Source: Rehmannia glutinosa
Lineage: Eukaryota > Streptophyta > Magnoliopsida > Lamiales > Orobanchaceae
Length of the DNA stretch: 64,000 nt
Reading direction: 5' to 3'
NCBI GenBank assembly: GCA_016081115.2
Contig: CM071933.1
Coordinates: 56,372,660-56,436,659, forward strand
The position numbers were made by a program, and so were the translations under genes. A model generated the notes under the pieces. It saw only the letters and a list, made by a program, of their open reading frames with translations, did not search any database and was not told the origin of the DNA. Of the stretch, positions 57,301 through 64,000 are shown in pieces; within the stretch, counting starts at the first letter, position 1; each line of letters opens with the position of its first letter.

Positions 57301-58960
57301 CGATTGAAGAATTATTTCCCTTCTCTCTCGAAGTTCGACCTTCCCGAAGAATCACTCAAGATAAAGACGTTTCCATAAACCCGATCCCGTTATTCCAAAG
57401 ACACCATCGTCCCCATGCAGACTTTGACTTTGACGCCGCTTGGCCGCCAACCGAGATGTAGTGATAGCCGAGGTTCGAGAAGTTTTCAAGGCCATATTTG
57501 CGAGAGATAGAAGATGGAGAGGCACCAGGCCTCCTTTGGACATGAGGTGGATAACGAGAGACGCAAATCTTATCGCCGATCTCCGAGGAATAATTGTCGA
57601 ATCAGGGAATGGTGGCAACAACAAGACAAACAATGCGCGTAGAACAAGCTCAATATTTCAGGACATTGTTCAATAAATTGCTAGTCTAGCAATGGTGAGA
57701 ATCTTGACACGAAGACAAGAATGCAAAGAGAACATCGATCGAATGGATGAGTCTCACAAGAGATCATTGCTTGCGTGAATATAATAAGAAAGAGCTCTGC
57801 GTGTAGAGGAGAACATGGATAGGAAGTTCACCTCCTCATGGCTGAAATGAAGCTAATGAATTTGAATCCAACGCCACCCACTCCGAATTCCGTGCAAAGA
57901 TACTCCGCAGCCAGAGATTGAAGCATAATTCAACCATCACCGCTTAGACTTCATACTTGCTAGCTTGTTTCGGGGTTCCTCTCTCCTTTGATGATGCCAA
58001 AAAGGGGGAAGAGGAATACCTAAAAAGGCATTGAAAGGATCTCAAGTGAAAAAGATGGGCGCTTGTTGTGAAGGGAAAGACAGTTGAGGAACAGAGAGAA
58101 GAGAGAAGAAAGGAAAATCTGTTGAGGGGAAAGGTTCGAAAGATATGACCTTGATGATTGCTAAAACCCCCAACAAGGTCTTGTCACAGGTGATATCATC
58201 AAAGCAAACTTCCCGTGACTCTGCGCTCCAACATCTGCAGTACCCATGGCGAGAAAAAGAGAAAGATAGTTGAAGCAGGAATGAAGGAGGTGGAAGGAAA
58301 GATGGATGCCCGAGTTATGGATATTCAAAAACAACATGGAGGCATTCCAATGACAGAGACACCTATGCCATTTCGGACGTCGAACCGAGCCAAGATGTTG
58401 ATGAATTCAAGATGCTCGCATCCAGGGTTACTTCGCAAATATGTCCATGGCTCAAGCCTGGGATTTGTATTGGGAAAAAGGCCTCAAGCTATGTGAAGAA
58501 GGCGACAGCGACGCAGACCATCGGCGATCACTCTGCTGGTCACTCGCTAGTCACTCGGCTAGGAAAAAGAAGGCCCCAAGACAATACACGCCCGAGGCGG
58601 AGGAAGAAGCGAGTGGAGGAGTAAGAGGTTTTGAGAACTAGACCTCCGCTAAAAAAAACATTGAATATATAGATCCAGGCAAGAAAGGAGGGATCTATTG
58701 GGTGGATTAGATGAAGTAGCCAACCTACAAGTGGCTAAGAACAATCGAGTATGTGAAGAGGATTGAAGAAGAAAATAGAAGAAAAACTCATTTGTGGGAA
58801 GAAAGACAAGAAAGAAAAAGAAGAGATGAAGCGCGAGAAAAGCATATGAGAAAAAGAAAGGTGAAGATGAGAAGAAGATGAATAGATCGAAGAAGACAGA
58901 GTGAAGAAGAGGAAAGAAGGAGAGCGGCGAATGAAGGAGATGAAGTGTTGTTGTCCACCC
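54346..58960 (+). pseudogene. Copia-C extra (env-like) ORF
   Basis: It starts MASTHDFVKLGKQIHTGS, matching the start at 6800. Recognisable blocks include FLTMEFSMTYVEEVAQFYVN (~54490) and MPEIYEADVNLAAAWKEVAK (54654). Isolated pieces of the central FDFDAAWPP region occur near 57420, with a Lys/Glu-rich C-terminus at 58760-58930. It is interrupted throughout. Its function is unknown, as for Copia-A. Confidence 0.7.
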
Positions 58961-58978
58961 CTTCATGTATTTTACTAT

Positions 58979-60599
58979 TGTTCGCCTTATTTTTAGCTTC
59001 ACCGCAAGTGTACGGTGTAGTTTATAGAATAGGGTAAGCAAGGTCGTATCACGGAGACTAATAAATTAGTGCGCTAAGTATTGAACCAAAATAGTTTTAT
59101 TTTTATTTAGACGATCTTAATTTGATGATTGTTGTGGAGGTAAAGACAAGAATAACCACAAGAATACAAGATACTAAGAATAATGGAATTATCAAGAGAA
59201 TGAAATGGATTCCGGATTATGGTTTCAATTAATATTCCTCTTGTTGTCCGATTTAATCAAAGCCAAAGTTATTATCAATACACCTATAAGACGATCACAA
59301 CGATATTTTATCCTCCCTCTCGAGATGTATATAAAGTGTAGATTGAAATATCTATGCTATCATCTCTACTCAACATAAGATACACAACTCCCAAATGCAC
59401 AAAAGATCAAATGTCCTCACAAAATCTACAAACCTCTCGATTCATGCAAATATTCGTTTTAAGTACTCAAGATCTAATATTGAAACTCATCTCTCGAATT
59501 ATGAATCAATATATCAAACATGTTAAATCATTGGCCAAGTGATAAAACAAGAATAAGCTCAAAGTACTCAAATAGACTTCAAGACAATAACTTCAACTAA
59601 GATTAAAACATTCAACAAGAGTTCAATTAATCTACTTCCAAAACCCGGAAATCACAAGAAGTTTAGCTACTCATTAAAAATAAACAACTCATAGACAAAT
59701 TGTTCATATTCATGACAAGCTAAAATGAAAGATTAAAGCACAAAGAATGAGAAAACTTAGGGAAATGGATAATCTCTCGATTTATCTTCAATCCTCAAGC
59801 CGATTCGACCGATTCTTCTCTTGATTCTTCCTTGATGAAGTTGAGCTATTTCTTGTGTTCTTGGGTCTTTTCCGGACCTTTCCTCTCCTGGTGTGCGCCC
59901 AAGAAGTGGTATTTATACCCTTTTTGAAGTCTAGGTCAATTTGTCATTTTTGGAGTTTTCGCAAGAACGCACGGGTCGTGCGCCCACGCACGGGTTACCC
60001 ATGCTCAAAGCCGTAGGAAAACATCCGATCTCGTAGGGCGCACGGGTCATGCGTCCACGCATGGGTTACCCGTGCGCCATCCTGTAGAAATAATCCAGTC
60101 TCCGTAGGGCGACCGTGCGCCACTCAAACCTCCGAATTTGCTTGCGGGGTCTTCATACGAGTTGTAGCCCTCTCTCTTAGCTTTCCATAGCCACTTGAAT
60201 CACCTCAATATCAATTTTGTAGAGAGAGTTATGGACAAAATACTAAACCCTGCCGTCTTTAGAAATTTCATACGCGTTTGGATGTTCTTTGAGATAAATC
60301 TCCTTGTTGTTTGATCATCCATGCTTCTTTTGACACACGACTCATCACTATGACTCTAGACTCCATATAGTTGGCTTCCAATTGGGTGTAATCGCTTGAT
60401 TCTTGATGATTCTAGGTTGCAATGCTCGTATTTGTCACAAAATCACTCCAAATATCGTTAAATTCCTACAAAACGAGCAAAGCGTAATATCTTTCCCACA
60501 AAGAGCGAATATATACCATTTCATACACGTTATTGCATGTTTATAAACAATTATAGCCATAAATATGCCCTAAAATACATGCAAAACTCACACCTATCA
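58979..60599 (-). repeat. 3' LTR of the Athila-like element
   Basis: 1621 bp, TGTTCGCC...CCTATCA on the + strand. The - strand TATA box is at 59920-59927. A GC-rich repeat block lies at 59966-60120. Confidence 0.88.
59966..60120. repeat. ~70 bp GC-rich tandem repeat in the LTR
   Basis: Units begin CGCACGGGTCGTGCGCCCAC and CGCACGGGTCATGCGTCCAC, with a third truncated copy. Each contains GCACGGG...CCCGTGC inverted motifs. Related words recur at 62155-62285 in the internal region. Confidence 0.75.
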
Positions 60600-62560
60600 A
60601 AATCCCCCAAACTTAAACTGTTGGCCGTCCCGGTCAACGCTTTTAAAAACTAGACAAAACATGATTGGGAGTAATGAAAAGTAGAACGCACAACAACTCC
60701 ATAAAATTCGCATTGTTTATCGTAGGTGTCAAGTAACGAATCAACCAAGCCTCAAACATCTAACATAGAGCACACATCAAATAAATCATGGTAAATGCTT
60801 TGAATCACTTCTCTCAAGATCAAGTGTATACTCTCATCTCACATGAATATAGGACGTGTTTACGCTCAATTCAATTCAATGTTGAAGAATTACCATAAGC
60901 TTGCAAATCGTCTCATATCTCCGCCACTAGAATATATGCAATTTGTGAATCAAAAAGGACTTTTTCTTTTGGTTATAATGAAGGCTCTTTGGTTAGGGTA
61001 GGAAAATATGGATAGAGTGACTCAAACTCGAGCGTATAGACCGATGAGCATATAAATCATCTACATTAAAGCTCAATATGCTACTAAATTCTTCTCTCAT
61101 TTTCATCAACTCTTCTTATCTCCATCCCATTTCTTTTGTAAACATTATCACCTCACATTACAATTCCTAGCCTCCAAGTTCATTCAATGAAAACTCACAT
61201 CATAAAATCGATTTTTTTTCCGACTCTTTTATGAATTTTCAACATTTCTTTTCTCCTCTTATTCTTCCTCTTTTGTTCCCATCAACCAATTTTGTACAAT
61301 TATCCAATTTTTCAATTCCAACTCATTCAACCTCATTCATTCCCTTTACTCAATGTTATACGCTCAATTGTAGGGTAACAAATATATCAAGTTAAGGCTT
61401 GAATTGTTGCTATCAAGAAATTAGGCAATAGGTTCAAGTTGGCTAACTAGGGATTTCAATATCATCATTAGGTAAGAAAAAGGCTTGAAGGGCTAACAAA
61501 AAAATGGCCTTCGATCATTTTCACCGTCGCATACAACATGTGACTTTGATAGAGATACCAGAGCAAGTTCTAGAATTCTAACAACATGAATGATACACTC
61601 AAATCAATCAACAAGATCGCATATGATGAAAGCAAAGAAAGGCTCAAAAGCTCAGAAGCTTGCAAATACGTAATTCAAAGCATCAAACCATGTTCTCAAT
61701 ATCCACATGCTCAATATCATCTATTCATGGCTCAATCAACTCATACTCAACACCCAATCCTAACAATACAAAATTTTCAAAATCAAGCATAAGTTACAAT
61801 CAAGAGATCAACTCACTCCCTAAAATCTATGAAAGCAATAAACGTTAAAACAATAAACGTGTTTCTAATGCAAATGCAACCTAAAATGCTCTACATGCAA
61901 CTATATGAAAACACACAAAAATGCAATTTTGTTTTTAATCCACACATTTCATATCAAAATAACTATCTCTCCCCCCAAACTTAAATGAAATTATATCGCA
62001 CGTAAGAGAAGATAGAATTTCAATATAAAACCGTGTGGATTTACGATTCGATTCATTGCGGGTGGTGGCCCTCCTTCGCATCTCCTCATATCGCTAGGAC
62101 TTCTTCCTTCAACCATCACTTCAAGTTTTGTACCTTAATATTGTCTTAGCGAAGGGCGCACGGGTCGTGCGCCTGGCGCTTCAGACGGCTGCCGTGCTTC
62201 ATGTCAAGCCACATTAGTCCTCCCTCCAGGCACGCATGGGCGTGCGCCTAGCGCACGGGTCACCCGTGCATGATGCCGTACAACAACACTCAGTTTTTTT
62301 TTTTTTTTTTTACAAAAAGAAAACAAACAAAAACAAAAATCACACCACAAACCGTTGGGTTGCCTCCCAACAAGCGCTATATTTAACGTCTTTAGCTTGA
62401 CGCTTATTAATTTCGATTCGTACCACCTTTGAATGCATATATTAGTCGCTTTGGATTGTGGTCAAGAACCGTTTTCCCATTGTTTGCATCTAGTAATGCA
62501 TAATTGGGATTTCAAGCAAGTATTGGAGTCCCGATGTTGGAACACTTTGATTTGAATTAT
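60600..62560 (-). other. Non-coding internal region of the Athila-like element
   Basis: No gene is visible. The polypurine tract is at 60600-60612 (- strand AAGTTTGGGGGATT). A second CCCCCCAAACTTAAA occurs at 61973-61988. A poly(T) run is at 62296-62318, followed by GGGTTGCCTCCCAACAAGCG (62356), a motif seen near gag of many plant gypsy elements. Confidence 0.7.
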
Positions 62561-62562
62561 GC

Positions 62563-63370
62563 TCATGTTGTTCGTGCGGCGTATGCATATTCCGTGCCCG
62601 TCTCATTCTGGAATAGTTTTCTTATGACATCTTGCACGTCTGCACGGGCATACACACATGGTTCTTGTGTTCCTTGTCCCTTTTTGCTCCTTTTCGTACC
62701 ATACACGGACCGGAAGTGCATAATGCATTGACAATCCGTATTTGGTTCGAACTTTTTGCTTTTCCAGGATCTTCGGCTCCTCGTATGCGTACCACTCTTT
62801 TGATGAATGGCACTACATTGTTCCTTTGAGTTGGCTTCAGTGGTGCTCGAAAAATGGCTCTTTTGTTGTTGTTCACCAATAATCGTAGCTAATAGGCCCA
62901 TTTGAGTCTCAAGATTTTTTATCGAATCGCCATTTGCAACTCCATCATGTCCATCCTAGCCTCTTGTGCATCGAACCGGTTCCTTGTCTCACTTCAAATG
63001 AAGTCATTTGATTCATGAATGCAATGAGGGCGTCTTCCAAAGATGGCTTTGCCTCTCCGCATTAGTAAACCCATTCATTACATTGAAGCTTGATGGTGGT
63101 GGAATTACATTCTCCGTGCTAGCATATGAAAAATCTTCGTAAATCCCCAATTTGAACAATAGTGCGTAGGAGTAGGATTATTCCCATAATCGTAGAAATT
63201 ACGATTATTGAAATAATTGACTCCTCCATCCGAGCGTGCACCTATAACAATTCAAAGAAACAAATCAAACATTGTAGAGGTAGAATTTACAAAAGAAAAA
63301 TGAAATAAAATAAAAAATGCCTAAATTAAAAATAATTCTATCTATCGCAATATTAGCACCAAAAATTGTA
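62563..63370 (-). pseudogene. gag: Athila-like gag remnant
   Basis: On the - strand, pieces of the Gag C-terminal region are seen: LETQMGLLATII (about 62910-62875), then TEANSKEQCSAIHQKSGT (to ~62790), a variant of the conserved TE.NPKEQC.AITLRSG segment. Upstream pieces with asparagine-rich residues (NYFNNRNFYDYGN) lie near 63180-63230. The remainder is frameshifted or deleted. Confidence 0.65.
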
Positions 63371-63374
63371 TTAG

Positions 63375-63392
63375 TCCCCGGCAACGGCGCCA
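63375..63392 (-). other. Primer binding site, Asp-tRNA
   Basis: The + strand reads TCCCCGGCAACGGCGCCA, the 3' end of plant Asp-tRNA including CCA; its complement serves as primer site for - strand transcripts. It is six bases from the LTR at 63399. Confidence 0.93.
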
Positions 63393-63398
63393 AAAACT

Positions 63399-64000
63399 TG
63401 TTCGCCTTATTTTTAGCTTCACCGCAAGTGTACGGTGTAGTTTATAGAATAGGGTAAGCAAGGTCGTATCCACGGAGACTAATAAATTAGTGCGCTAAGT
63501 ATTGAACCAAAATAGTTTTATTTTTATTTAGACGATCTTAATTTGATGATTGTTGTGGAGGTAAAGACAAGAATAACCACAAGAATACAAGATACTAAGA
63601 ATAATGGAATTATCAAGAGAATGAAATGGATTCCCGGATTATGGTTTCAATTAATATTCCTCTTGTTGTCCGATTTAATCAAAGCCAAAGTTATTATCAA
63701 TACACCTATAAGACGATCACAACGATATTTTATCCTCCCTCTCGAGATGTATATAAAGTGTAGATTGAAATATCTATGCTAGCATCTCTACTCAACATAA
63801 GATACACAACTCCCAAATGCACAAAAGATCAAATGTCCTCACAAAAATCTACAAACCTCTCGATTCATGCAAATATTCGTTTTAAGTACTCAAGATCTAA
63901 TATTGAAACTCATCTCTCGATTTATGAATCAATATATCAAACATGTTAAATCATTGGCCAAGTGATAAAACAAGAATAAGCTCAAAGTACTCAAATAGAC
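63399..64000 (-). repeat. 5' LTR of the Athila-like element, partial
   Basis: It is nearly identical to 58979-59580 with about five single-base differences, three of them indels. It continues past the window. Confidence 0.9.

Larger units (their letters stand above)
46616..58978 (+). mobile_element. Copia-C: Sirevirus-like element, sibling of Copia-A, 3' end displaced
   Basis: The order matches Copia-A: LTR (46616-48191), primer site, gag, protease, integrase, RT, RNase H and extra ORF. The extra ORF is cut at 58978 by the Athila-like element, shortly after the coding region in 3' untranslated sequence that corresponds to about 11475 in Copia-A. The rest, including the 3' LTR, must lie beyond the window if it survives. 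Coding decay is heavier than in Copia-A, and many lesions are shared with it. Confidence 0.9.
58979..64000 (-). mobile_element. Athila-like Ty3/gypsy element lacking pol, right LTR runs out of the window
   Basis: LTR copies lie at 58979-60599 and from 63399. The - strand primer site (63375-63392) matches the 3' end of Asp-tRNA, as in Athila. A gag remnant follows, then about 2 kb of non-coding sequence, then a polypurine tract (60600-60612). The internal part is only 2.8 kb, with no RT, integrase or protease, so the element is non-autonomous. It is inserted in the 3' part of Copia-C. The first ~600 bases of the two LTRs differ at only about five positions. Confidence 0.87.

Noticed and set aside
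59950..62290. CRISPR-like repeat array
   Set aside because: There are few units, no regular spacers, and the region is inside a plant retrotransposon.

Overview
The window is plant nuclear DNA, probably from a eudicot. The evidence is Ty1/copia elements with initiator-Met tRNA primer sites, a chromodomain Ty3/gypsy element, an Athila-like element with an Asp-tRNA primer site, a CACTA transposon with subterminal repeats, hAT elements and a tRNA-derived SINE. I see no intact host gene. Almost everything is nested transposable elements plus short pieces of host genes carried inside one of them. The species cannot be named from this sequence.

Layout. 1-13320: Copia-A, a Sirevirus-like Ty1/copia element on the + strand. 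Its 5' LTR is cut by the window edge; gag, protease, integrase, RT and RNase H follow, then a ~4.6 kb extra (env-like) ORF, a polypurine tract and a complete 3' LTR. 13321-16123 and 23206-24398: two halves of a probable Tat-lineage Ty3/gypsy 3' end, with a 118 bp tandem array, an antisense Transposase_28-type gene and an LTR. They are split by Copia-B (16124-23200, - strand), which has 5 bp target duplications and lacks protease and integrase. A SINE with perfect 17 bp target duplications sits inside Copia-B. 24539-30138: a 5.6 kb CACTA element (target duplication ACC) holding - strand fragments of at least four unrelated host genes: a bHLH factor, an AP2 factor, a zinc-binding dehydrogenase and ribosomal protein eL40. 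It also holds an LTR-like segment.

30139-33964: AT-rich DNA with a Helitron-like 3' end, a decayed hAT element (target duplication GGCATGAT) and a 190 bp hAT MITE (target duplication TGTGCGTG). 33965-42740: a Tekay/Del-type chromovirus on the - strand, with both LTRs and target duplication GAATC. Between its primer site and gag lies an intact 146-codon acidic ORF followed by AATAAA and poly(A), which looks like a retroposed insert. 42741-46615: an old LTR end, a ~1.1 kb foldback element with degenerate tandem repeats and a tRNA-like segment, and AT-rich DNA. 46616-58978: Copia-C, a sibling of Copia-A in the same orientation. It is interrupted at 58979 by an Athila-like non-autonomous element on the - strand (58979 to beyond 64000), whose two LTR copies are almost identical.

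Two cautions. Copia-A and Copia-C share frameshifts at the same codons, and these often look like CTG or CAG reduced to CG or TG. Part of the apparent decay may therefore be systematic sequence error in methylated repeats. All coding calls for the elements are remnants read across several frames, so boundaries inside the elements are approximate unless a terminal motif or target duplication is stated.
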